From positions 1 to 20,110 of the forward strand of contig CAJTZI010000040.1 in NCBI GenBank assembly GCA_910584075.1: DNA of 20,110 nt. Direction: 5' to 3'. The position numbers were made by a program, and so were the translations under genes. The notes beneath the pieces were generated by a model. The model was not told where the DNA came from. It did not search any database and saw only the letters and a list, made by a program, of their open reading frames with translations. This stretch comes from an uncultured Oscillibacter sp. (GTDB taxonomy: Bacteria > Bacillota > Clostridia > Oscillospirales > Oscillospiraceae). Positions 4,895 to 11,771 of this stretch are shown in pieces; the stretch's first letter is position 1, and each line of letters opens with the position of its first letter.

Positions 4895-7768
4895 TTATCG
4901 GTTAATCTTCAGGCCCGAGTCAGAATATGTATTGACGCTGATGGAGTCGGCAATATCGCCTGTCTCCTTGTCAATGACTACGATGTTTAACCCGACTCTA
5001 TTCATGGAATAGTCGATATTGTCAATGACAATCTCACTTTTTGACGCTCCCGTGGGTTCGACGAAACCCTTGCTTTTGATCCGGATCCCGCAGCACTTCA
5101 GCGGCATACAGCTGAAATTTAATCTGTTGTTCAAATATTCAACGCTGTACTTTGGATGCCCTGCGATGAACTCGTAGTTTACGTTGATTTCCTCTGTTGA
5201 TTTTTCGTCAATCTTGACGGTTTCCCCATCCATTACCGCCACATAGCTGTTTCGCCATACAACATCTTTCCGCAGCGGCAGGCCTGTGATCTCCAAAAAT
5301 TTTCCGAAATAAGTGGAACATTCATTTCTGCCGGACAATATGATTACATATTTGGGGGATGCCCGCAATGCCGAAAAGTAATCCCGCAGACTCCCGATCT
5401 CTCGCAGCGCCGAGGTTCCCGGAGTGATACCGTTTTTCGCATGTACAATGTCCATCCAGGTTCTTCCGGCCCGCATCGCCGTTTCAATTTCACTTTTTTG
5501 CGCCGCTTCATAGGCGTATTCCCTCACAGTGCGGTTCAGACGGTTCCTCGTATCCCGGAGTGATAGAAAATATTGATATAACAGCTTTGCAGAATCACTG
5601 CTGGTTTTCGGTTTTATTTCAACATCCAGTGCTGAGCGCAGCCATTTTTCCGATTCCATCCGGCTCAATTCCATTCGCCTATGAACAGAGTCATAATCCA
5701 GATCTGGAAAAAGGTCCGGTTTTTGCAATAGCTGCGCACTGTTTTCAAAAAACAGGAAGGGGCATCCCGTTAATCTTGCCAGTGAGTCGAACCGCCCCTT
5801 TGACCGGTTCTTGATTGCCGCGAATTTTTTCCCGTAGATCAGCGAGAAGCATGCGCCGTGGAAGGAATCCGTAATCACATAACTGGCATGGCGGAAATAT
5901 GCAAGCCACCCGGCAAATTCGGGCCGCACAATGCTCTCATCCATATTCATGCGCTTTTTGTTGCCCTGGTAATTTAATGTCTGGTCCAAGATCACAACAG
6001 CCCTCATGTTCAGCTTCTTCGCGGTTTCGAGAACGGCCTTCCGCTTATTGGGATCCGGGTCCAAAATATATGCAAGAAGATACTCCCCGTCAAATTTCAG
6101 CTGCGAGGTGTCGCTGAGTTTATCCCAGACGTCTCTGCCGCACAGAAGGACCGGGTCCAGTACCTGCGCTGCCTCAACGCCGAACAAATCTCTGCACATA
6201 TCGACTCCGTAATCCTCACGCACCGATATGGCGTCATAGCGCTCCAAATAGTGGGAATATAGAGATCTTTCGGGTTCCGTGATATTTGCCGCTCCCTTTT
6301 TTGCGCCAAGGGACGGGGCGTAAGATATGATCCGCTTATCCTGGCCGGCAAATCCCAGCATCATGAGAGGCAGGGGTCTGTCGGGGTTCATCACCCAATC
6401 CCATGCAATGTCGGAACCGGTGACGAATGTATCAAAGCACTGGTTTGTCCCCTGCTCGTCGTCCCGCTCCAAAAAGCTGCTGCATAATTTCATGTGTTTC
6501 CGGGCAAACTTCAAGACCTCATTGCCTGAGATGACCAGATGGTCCAGGACCGCGACGCTTCGTCCCATACCGCTGATCGTATTGTAGAGGGCATAGTTTG
6601 TGGCGATGCTTCCGTAATTGTCGCCCAGATAGAGCATGAGCCCCACATCAAATTTATGCAATGTCTGGTGAACGGCGCGTTCAAATCCCATAGAAGAACA
6701 GTCGCTGAAGAATTTCTTTTGTCTGGCTACATTACCGGATGTAACCGGATGAAAGATATTTGCGTTTAGCCATTTCGTGTCGCAGGGTTTTTCCACATCC
6801 CTGCCGTGTATTTTCTGAACATGGAACTGATATTTCGGCTTGGAGAGGGCATCCCGAAACAGTGCCGAACCTTTTTCGTTGTTGAGTAAGACGACAGACA
6901 CGCCTTTTCTGTAATCAAACGATAAACCGCAATTTGCCGCCGCCCATAAATCACCGATCGTCACATCTCCCTGACGCGGAAGCCTGCTGTATTGACACTG
7001 AAAACATGAGGCACGCAAATTGATATCCCGCAGAAAAGACTGCATATAGACACTGTTGTTGTTATATGCTGTTCTGGTTTTTCCATTCCGCAGTTTCACC
7101 CTGAAGAGGCTGGCCCACCCCTCCCGGCTTCGGAACTCAACATCCTCGATCTTCTGAATGCCTCCATAGGTATTTCTCAGATGCTCCTGAAACAGCCTGG
7201 GCGAGGGAACGCCGTGACACAGCAGGTCCACAGTATACAGCTGATCATAATCCCTCCCCAAAAAACGCAGCAGGCCCGCGATCTGGCATGGACAGCCGCT
7301 GTATAAGACAGATTCGCCAGCCTCCAGAAGCTCTTTTGTTCTATGGAAAGTGCTGCCCGTAGCACTCTGCAGATATTTTGAGCGCCGGATTTTATCCAGC
7401 CCGTCCACGCTGTGTATGATCGTATGATTCACATAATACTGCGAATCATAGGCGGCGCCTACGACATAGCCTCCTGCCCGCAAGATATGCTCAGCGAGAA
7501 AGGTGAAAATTCCTCCCGAGGAACTGTCATGCAGGATCTTCTCTTCCGCGGAAAAGGCGTACATATCCGGCTCCGGATCATTCGGATATTGGCGGTTTAT
7601 GGACGGACACACCTGCTTGCATTTCCCGCAGGAGATACATTTGCTTTCGTCTATGACCGGCTCCAGAAATCCCTCTGTGTTTTCCCTCATGTCAATTGCG
7701 CCCACTGGGCACGCGTTAAAGCAGGCGCCACACCCATAACAAGACTGCATGTCATCAAGTATTATCAT
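4895..7768 (-). CDS. Ferredoxin/FrhB-type + polysaccharide pyruvyl transferase fusion with C-terminal ILEI-like region
   Basis: 957 residues from ATG 7768, chosen for AGGAGAG five to six bases upstream rather than ATG 7798. Residues 10-20 (CYGCGACFNACP) and 44-55 (CISCGKCKQVCP) are two 4Fe-4S ferredoxin motifs. About 70-345 fit the coenzyme F420 hydrogenase/dehydrogenase beta (FrhB) fold: SGCPCQIAGL at 157, a CFQC pair at 255-258 and GDVTIGDLW at 267. About 373-690 fit the polysaccharide pyruvyl transferase family: GDNYGSIATNYAL, GSDIAWDW at 451, ISVRED at 514, VLDPVLL at 537 and TDSFHGACFSLIYGK at 633. The last 150 residues hold YVIILSGRNE (807) and GLNIVVIDKETG (920), discussed as ILEI-like. 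Expected role: cytoplasmic modification of a surface glycan; the redox partner is unknown. Similar fusions occur in glycan clusters, but no glycosyltransferase neighbour is intact here. Codon use is less GC-rich than in the right block, suggesting transfer. Confidence 0.85.
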   Translation of the reverse strand: MIILDDMQSCYGCGACFNACPVGAIDMRENTEGFLEPVIDESKCISCGKCKQVCPSINRQYPNDPEPDMYAFSAEEKILHDSSSGGIFTFLAEHILRAGGYVVGAAYDSQYYVNHTIIHSVDGLDKIRRSKYLQSATGSTFHRTKELLEAGESVLYSGCPCQIAGLLRFLGRDYDQLYTVDLLCHGVPSPRLFQEHLRNTYGGIQKIEDVEFRSREGWASLFRVKLRNGKTRTAYNNNSVYMQSFLRDINLRASCFQCQYSRLPRQGDVTIGDLWAAANCGLSFDYRKGVSVVLLNNEKGSALFRDALSKPKYQFHVQKIHGRDVEKPCDTKWLNANIFHPVTSGNVARQKKFFSDCSSMGFERAVHQTLHKFDVGLMLYLGDNYGSIATNYALYNTISGMGRSVAVLDHLVISGNEVLKFARKHMKLCSSFLERDDEQGTNQCFDTFVTGSDIAWDWVMNPDRPLPLMMLGFAGQDKRIISYAPSLGAKKGAANITEPERSLYSHYLERYDAISVREDYGVDMCRDLFGVEAAQVLDPVLLCGRDVWDKLSDTSQLKFDGEYLLAYILDPDPNKRKAVLETAKKLNMRAVVILDQTLNYQGNKKRMNMDESIVRPEFAGWLAYFRHASYVITDSFHGACFSLIYGKKFAAIKNRSKGRFDSLARLTGCPFLFFENSAQLLQKPDLFPDLDYDSVHRRMELSRMESEKWLRSALDVEIKPKTSSDSAKLLYQYFLSLRDTRNRLNRTVREYAYEAAQKSEIETAMRAGRTWMDIVHAKNGITPGTSALREIGSLRDYFSALRASPKYVIILSGRNECSTYFGKFLEITGLPLRKDVVWRNSYVAVMDGETVKIDEKSTEEINVNYEFIAGHPKYSVEYLNNRLNFSCMPLKCCGIRIKSKGFVEPTGASKSEIVIDNIDYSMNRVGLNIVVIDKETGDIADSISVNTYSDSGLKINR

Positions 7769-7836
7769 ATTCTCTCTCCTCTCAAAATTCATCGCCAAAG
7801 CCGGCGGACGGGAATGTTTTTTCTCAGGCCCGGTGA

Positions 7837-8120
7837 TTACCGCCGCACCTGCTTGCCGAAGATCATCTTTTTGACGTGCAGCAGCTCCTTTCCGTGGCAG
7901 GAGACGCTGTATGCTTCATAAGCGGAACAGGCCGTGTGGGGTTCCATACAGGAAGGCCGGTAGAGTCACCGGAAAAATGCGCAGCTCCTCCTTGACGCTC
8001 TCCGGCCGGGTCTGCGTCTGCCGTGCCGCCCAGCGGTGCACATCCCAGCCCAGGCAGGCCATGCTGTTCTGCCTGAGAAGGACATCGCAGAGCTTCCCGC
8101 AGGACACCAAACCGCTTGCT
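7837..8120 (-). pseudogene. 3' stump of an unrecognised gene, cut by the IS5-type element
   Basis: Reading from the IS junction (about 8120), one minus-strand frame has strongly GC-biased third positions: SGLVSCGKLCDVLL, then WDVHRWAARQTQTRPE, then ELRIFPVTLPAFLYGTPHG. It stops near 7916. The GC-biased frame continues one step over as AYEAYSVSCHGKELLHVKK MIFGKQVRR to a stop at 7837-7839. The two pieces look like one coding region with a frameshift near 7920-7930. The upstream part is missing because the IS5-type left end begins at the junction. I do not recognise the family. It lies 70 bases upstream of the pyruvyl transferase gene in the same direction, so it may once have preceded it in an operon. 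Confidence 0.5.
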
Positions 8121-8858
8121 GGGGGCTGTTCGCATAAAGGAAATTGCGATATAGTAAGAGGATAAAGCTGACAATAGAACAATATGAGCAGATGAAAGAC
8201 TGCTTTCCCAAACAGCGGAAGCCAGCAAAAATCAGCAGCCTGGAAGTGTTGAACGCAGTGCTGTACATCGTAGAAAACGGGTGCAAATGGAGGATCTTGC
8301 CCAAAGAATACGGAGATTGGCATGTAATCTATGTCCAGATAAACCGCTGGGCCAATGCAGGAATCCTGCAAGCAGTATTCCTGCATTGGCAGCAGTTGAG
8401 TATCATTCAGGTCCAAGTAAATATGGTGAGCCTGGATTCCACCTGCATCAAGGTTCATCCAAATGAAATGGGTACTTTGAAAAAAGTGGGCCACAGTCCA
8501 TCTGGAGAACACGGGGAGGATGGAGTACCAAACTTCATATGTCGCCGCATCTGATCGGGTGGGGCAGCGTTTGCGTTGTCTGCGGCGACGCTCCGGAAGG
8601 CCGTGCTCTTTTGCGGCGGCTCGGTCCGGTTGCCCGTCCGGTTCATCTGCTGATGGATCGGGCCTATGAAGGTGACGAAACGAGAGCCCCAGCTCTGGCG
8701 CTTGGGTATTTGCCTGCTGTTCCTCCAAAGAAGAGCCGGAAAAACCCCTGGAGCTATGATGAGCAGTTGTACAAGCAACGCAATCAGGTCGAGAGGTTGT
8801 TTCGGCGTATCAGACGCTTTCGCCGCGTTTTCACCCGCTATGATAAACTTGATTCGGA
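8120..8858 (+). mobile_element. IS5-family insertion sequence remnant, right end lost
   Basis: The left end appears to lie near GGGGGCTGTTCGCATAA (8121 on), the type of terminus seen in IS5-group elements. The transposase reading region follows at once. The right inverted repeat (expected complement of GGGGCTG) is not found; homology stops after the family motif FTRYDKLD near 8850, and 8862 onward is an IS256-like end. The element inserted into the gene whose stump is at 7837-8120. Confidence 0.7.
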
Positions 8859-8886
8859 CATGGTTTGTAGACTTCTTTCAGAATAG
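8144..8886 (+). pseudogene. IS5-family transposase in two frames, degenerate
   Basis: The first frame (8144-8554, TTG start) has the family N-terminus: KLTIEQYEQMKD, ENGCKWRILPKEYGDWHVIY, then the first catalytic Asp in VSLDSTCIKVH. At TTGAAAAAAGTG (about 8476-8487) a -1 shift on the six A's leads into KSGPQSIWRTRGGWSTKLHM, the expected continuation. Programmed shifting at such A runs is known in some IS5 subgroups. The second frame keeps the other catalytic residues, Asp in HLLMDRAYEGDE and Glu in RNQVERLFRRIRRFRR. However, around 8541-8575 the expected MVAASDR block sits in another frame and a few codons are lost. The C-terminus ends early as SDMVCRLLSE, coded by the neighbouring IS256-like end. 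Probably inactive. Confidence 0.72.
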
Positions 8887-8930
8887 TGTGTCGCTACTTC
8901 ATTCTACCAGAGGGCTGCAAACTATGTCTC
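8862..8930 (+). mobile_element. Second, more diverged IS256-like left end
   Basis: GGTTTGTAGACTTCTTTCAG at 8862-8881, a CATTCT at 8900-8905 and CTGCAAACTATGTCT near 8916-8929 align in order and spacing with the IS256-type end at 4656-4724. The ATGTCT start is kept at 8924, and ATTGTACC reappears about 25 bases later as in the first copy. The internal arm complementarity is largely lost. No transposase homology follows. It sits exactly where the IS5 transposase loses its C-terminus. Confidence 0.5.
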
Positions 8931-8994
8931 TTTGTGTTTTTGCGCAGCTTATTGTACCTTATCCCGGTCACGGATTGCCGTATAGGGTTTTGAG

Positions 8995-9052
8995 CAAAAA
9001 TAATGCGGAGTGTCCTCCAAGGATACTCAAATCCTATAAGGACACTCCGCAT
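8995..9052 (-). terminator. Intrinsic terminator of tRNA-Pro
   Basis: ATGCGGAGTGTCC (9003-9015) pairs perfectly with GGACACTCCGCAT (9040-9052), a 13-bp stem with a 24-base loop. On the minus strand it is followed by TATTTTTGC. It begins at the last base of the tRNA CCA end, so it is the natural stop for the tRNA transcript. Confidence 0.85.
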
Positions 9053-9127
9053 GGTCCGAGTAGCGGGATTTGAACCCACGGCCTCGTGGTCCCGAACCAC
9101 GCGCGCTACCAACTGCGCTATACCCGG
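9052..9127 (-). tRNA. tRNA-Pro (anticodon CGG), CCA encoded
   Basis: 76 bases. The acceptor arm CCGGGTA pairs with TACTCGG (one G-T). D stem is GCGC/GCGC with loop AGTTGGTA. The anticodon arm CGTGG/CCACG holds the loop TTCGGGA, giving anticodon CGG, which reads proline codon CCG. The T arm GTGGG/CCCGC holds TTCAAAT, followed by discriminator A and an encoded CCA. All cloverleaf elements are present. Its 3' end faces the mobile-element-rich DNA to the left. Confidence 0.95.
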
Positions 9128-9784
9128 ATTTTAATGTACTAAATTCATGCCTGCCTGACCAATTGTTTTAGGTAAATAAACAGATTCCAATAAATCTCTA
9201 TCCCTGTGTGCATAGTTTGCACAAACACTGTTTAAGGCCGCAGGAACAATGACATCTCTAAAAATATAGATACTGAGTTTCGCCAATAATCTCATCAGGG
9301 CACTTGGTACACAAATCAAATATTTTTCTCGTCACCAGCTCCATGTCCAAGATCCATCAGCCTGACAACAGTATTAATTAAAGAGCAAAAGGCTAAAGAC
9401 TTAACCAAGATAAATCAAAAGCACTCTCACATAATAGTAAATAGGGAAAATTTACCACGATTTTATAGTCACGGAGGAACAATAACGTATAATTTGTTGT
9501 ACAAAAAAATAAAGCCTTTTTGTTTACAAAGTACACTTATAACAACAGATTATGAAAATGACAAAAGCAAATCTACACCTGTCTTTTTGAGTCGGCATCC
9601 ACCTTACCACAACTATCAGATGCAGTGTGTTCAAGTTTTGAGGTCTTTTTATTATACTGGACTTCTCGATCAATGTCAAGCACCACTTTGGAAAGAGCAA
9701 GACAAAGCAGCCATTACTATCAGGTCACACAAGGCCACACGGCCAAGTGTAGCCTAATTTTTTTATGGTTTTGGGGGTGAGAAC
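9128..9784. other. AT-rich stretch without a supported gene
   Basis: About 650 bases, clearly AT-richer than the flanks. A 62-codon minus-strand frame (9131-9319) and an 87-codon TTG-start plus frame (9494-9757) are open, but neither has a well-placed ribosome site, recognisable motif or the GC-rich third positions of local genes. A GGAGG at about 9474 has no start codon at a useful distance. The only clear element is the hairpin/T-run at 9733-9764. It may be decayed mobile DNA. Confidence 0.5.
9733..9764 (+). terminator. Intrinsic terminator or attenuator before the small membrane protein gene
   Basis: GGCCACAC and GTGTAGCC pair (one mismatch) around GGCCAA and are followed by TAATTTTTTT. 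It ends 20 bases before ATG 9785, just ahead of its ribosome site. It either ends an upstream transcript or acts as a leader attenuator for the next gene. Confidence 0.6.
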
Positions 9785-10138
9785 ATGGCCAATTATGCTT
9801 TTATGACACTGGAAGGCCGTCAAAAAGAGGTGGTCAAGAAGCTGACCTGGGAAAAAGTGCCCACCAACCTGCTGGCATTTATCGTGGCCATGGCTATGAC
9901 CCTGCTGGCGTTCTTCGCCGTGTGTCGAATCCTGGCCGTCGCCGTCGCCGTCCCCGCTTTTCTGATTATTATATACTTATGCAAATATAAATTCAAGATG
10001 AAATGTTGCAGAAATATACTTGCGACAGATTGCGCAAAATATATACTTGTGCAAGTGAGAAAAAGCGATTATGACATCGGCATGGAGGTGATTCCATGGA
10101 AAAACACAAGGGACAGCGGCAACACGGGCAAAAAATAA
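9785..10138 (+). CDS. Small membrane protein of unknown function, possibly chimeric
   Basis: 117 residues from ATG 9785, with GGGGGTGA four bases upstream. Residues 1-27 are polar (RQKEVVKKLTWEKVP). Residues about 28-48 (NLLAFIVAMAMTLLAFFAV) and 50-66 (ILAVAVAVPAFLIIIYL) are two membrane segments, followed by a Lys/Cys-rich tail. Base composition changes sharply near 9960: the first 58 codons are GC-rich, the rest AT-rich with a repeated ATATACTTRTGCAA motif. The C-terminal half may therefore have been replaced by a recombination or insertion event, and the natural protein may have been longer or different. No family is recognised. A hairpin with a T-run lies just upstream. I am fairly sure of the start, not of the natural end. 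Confidence 0.55.
   Translation: MANYAFMTLEGRQKEVVKKLTWEKVPTNLLAFIVAMAMTLLAFFAVCRILAVAVAVPAFLIIIYLCKYKFKMKCCRNILATDCAKYILVQVRKSDYDIGMEVIPWKNTRDSGNTGKK
9970..10054 (+). repeat. Interspersed ATATACTTRTGCAA-type direct repeats
   Basis: ATATACTTATGCAA (9970-9983) and ATATACTTGTGCAA (10041-10054) differ by one base; a third partial copy, ATATACTTGCG, starts near 10014. They lie in the AT-rich 3' half of the small membrane protein gene and are not in a constant period (44 and 27 bases). Confidence 0.55.
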
Positions 10139-10179
10139 ATACGCAGCCGCAAATTATGAAAGGCTTTCCCCATTTGTGA
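10096..10179 (+). CDS. 27-codon small ORF with a strong ribosome site
   Basis: ATG 10096 follows GGAGGTGATTCC, one of the best ribosome sites in the window, and overlaps the end of the 117-residue gene in another frame. The peptide is MEKHKGQRQHG...MKGFPHL, polar and basic, stopping at 10177-10179 inside the malQ terminator. It may be a real small protein, or the first codons of a longer gene cut off by rearrangement. I do not recognise it. Confidence 0.35.
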   Translation: MEKHKGQRQHGQKINTQPQIMKGFPHL

Positions 10180-10205
10180 AAAATAGGCTTTGCCGGTAAA
10201 AGCCT
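10179..10205 (-). terminator. Intrinsic terminator of malQ
   Basis: AGGCTTT (10185-10191) pairs with AAAGCCT (10199-10205), followed on the minus strand by ATTTTT. A second strong hairpin at 10218-10243 (CAGGCC.../...GGCCTG, one bulged G) lies between it and the malQ stop. Confidence 0.75.
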
Positions 10206-10256
10206 TATAGGGGCTCCCAGGCCGCCCGCTATACGGGGGCCTGAGACGCCGCAGGG

Positions 10257-11747
10257 CTACCGGGCCGGAAGTCTTTGGTAGACCTCCATCTCCCGCCGCA
10301 GCCGCCAGGCCAGCTCCGGACCGTAGGTCCCCGGCACCGTCCGCCAGCGCCAGTTGTTCCCCCCCAGGGTGGAGGGGATGTTCATCCGGGCCTCGCTGCC
10401 AAGCCCCAGCAAATCCTGGAACTGCATCACCGCCAGCTCCGCCACGGAGGCCCAGGCGGAGCGCATCATGCCCCAGTGAAATCCCTCCTGTTCGCTCAGC
10501 CGCAGGTAGGCCCTGGCCAGCGCCGCGTCCGCGGGCGGGGCGTTTTGCATCCAGCCCTGGATTGTGTCGTTGTCATGGGTCCCGGTATAGACCACACAGT
10601 GGGGCGTGTAGCAGTGTGGCAGGTAGCCCCCGCCGGTGTCCCGGCTGTCAAAGGCGAACTCCAGCACCTTCATCCCCGGGTAGCCCGTCTCCTCCAACAG
10701 CCTGCGCACCGAGTCGGTGAGAAAGCCCAGGTCCTCGGCGATGATGTCCCGGGGCCCCAGGGCCGCCTCAACGGCCCGGAAAAATCCAATGCCGGGGCCG
10801 GGCCGCCAGCGGCCGTTCCGGGCCGTGGCATCCCCATAGGGAATGGCATAGTATGCGTCAAAGCCACGGAAGTGGTCGATGCGCAGGGTGTCGTAAATGC
10901 GGAACTGGAAGGCAATCCGGCGCAGCCACCACTGATAGCCGCCATCCGCCATCCGCTCCCAGTCGAAGAGGGGATTGCCCCACAGCTGGCCGTCAGCGGA
11001 GAAGCCGTCCGGCGGGCAGCCCGCCACCTCAGTGGGCCGTCCCTCGCCATCCAGCTGGAACTGCTCGGGATTGGCCCACACGTCGGCGCTGTCCCCGGAG
11101 ACATAGATGGGCAGGTCCCCGATGATGGAGAGCCCCTTGCCGTTGGCGTAATCTTTCAGCGCTTTCCACTGGCGGAAAAACAGATACTGCACCGCCCGCC
11201 AGAATGCAATCTCCTCCGCCAGCTCCTCCCGGGCGGCGTCCAGCGCCCCGGGGCGGCGGAGCCGCTCTCCCTCCGGCCACTGGAACCAGGACACGCCTCC
11301 GTGCTTTTCCTTCAAGGCCATGAACAGAGCGTAGTCCTCCAGCCAGTCCCCGTGTTCCTCACGGAACCGGGCAAAGTCCGGCGGGTCCTGCTCCAGCAGA
11401 CGGCCGCAGGCCCTCCGCAGCACGGGGTAACGGGTCTCATACAGCAGTCCGTAATCCACCCGGGCGGGATTGTCCCCCCAGCGCAGGTGCCGGAATTCCC
11501 CCGGCTCCAGCAGTCCCTCCGATGCCAGGTCCTCCAGGTCGATGAAGTAGGGATTTCCGGCGTAGGAGGAGAAGGACTGGTAGGGCGAATCCCCGAAGCT
11601 GGTGGGACACACCGGCAGAATCTGCCAGCAGGACTGTCCCCCGGCGGACAGAAAGTCCGCAAACTCCCGGGCCGCCGCTCCCAGCGTCCCGATCCCGCAG
11701 GGGGACGGCAGGGCGGATATGGGCATCAGGATTCCGGCTCTTCTCAC
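10257..11747 (-). CDS. malQ: 4-alpha-glucanotransferase (amylomaltase, GH77)
   Basis: 496 residues. MalQ transfers 4-alpha-glucan segments between maltodextrins in the cytoplasm, releasing glucose and lengthening short chains. The start is taken as GTG 11747, preceded by AAGGGGA at 7 bases and giving the usual N-terminus (V/M)RRAGILMPISALPSPCGIG; ATG 11765 has no ribosome site. GH77 landmarks are GQSCWQILPV, DSPYQSFSSYAGNP, IGDLPIYV, then the three catalytic carboxylates in LRIDHFRGF (nucleophile Asp), IIAEDLGF (acid/base Glu) and YTGTHDNDT (third Asp). Length is normal for the bacterial enzyme and all motifs are intact. It lies 24 bases behind the LacI-type gene and is probably co-transcribed with it, completing a maltodextrin locus with the ABC transporter genes. 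Confidence 0.96.
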   Translation of the reverse strand: MRRAGILMPISALPSPCGIGTLGAAAREFADFLSAGGQSCWQILPVCPTSFGDSPYQSFSSYAGNPYFIDLEDLASEGLLEPGEFRHLRWGDNPARVDYGLLYETRYPVLRRACGRLLEQDPPDFARFREEHGDWLEDYALFMALKEKHGGVSWFQWPEGERLRRPGALDAAREELAEEIAFWRAVQYLFFRQWKALKDYANGKGLSIIGDLPIYVSGDSADVWANPEQFQLDGEGRPTEVAGCPPDGFSADGQLWGNPLFDWERMADGGYQWWLRRIAFQFRIYDTLRIDHFRGFDAYYAIPYGDATARNGRWRPGPGIGFFRAVEAALGPRDIIAEDLGFLTDSVRRLLEETGYPGMKVLEFAFDSRDTGGGYLPHCYTPHCVVYTGTHDNDTIQGWMQNAPPADAALARAYLRLSEQEGFHWGMMRSAWASVAELAVMQFQDLLGLGSEARMNIPSTLGGNNWRWRTVPGTYGPELAWRLRREMEVYQRLPAR

Positions 11748-11771
11748 GTTGGAATCCCCTTTCATATAAAA

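Noticed and set aside
7916..8728. 270-codon minus-strand frame across the IS5 element
   Set aside because: Mostly antisense to the IS5 transposase; only the part below about 8120 looks coding, and it is listed as the gene stump.
9131..9319. 62-codon minus-strand frame next to the tRNA
   Set aside because: No ribosome site, no recognised motif and AT-rich codons unlike local genes; not enough to call a gene.
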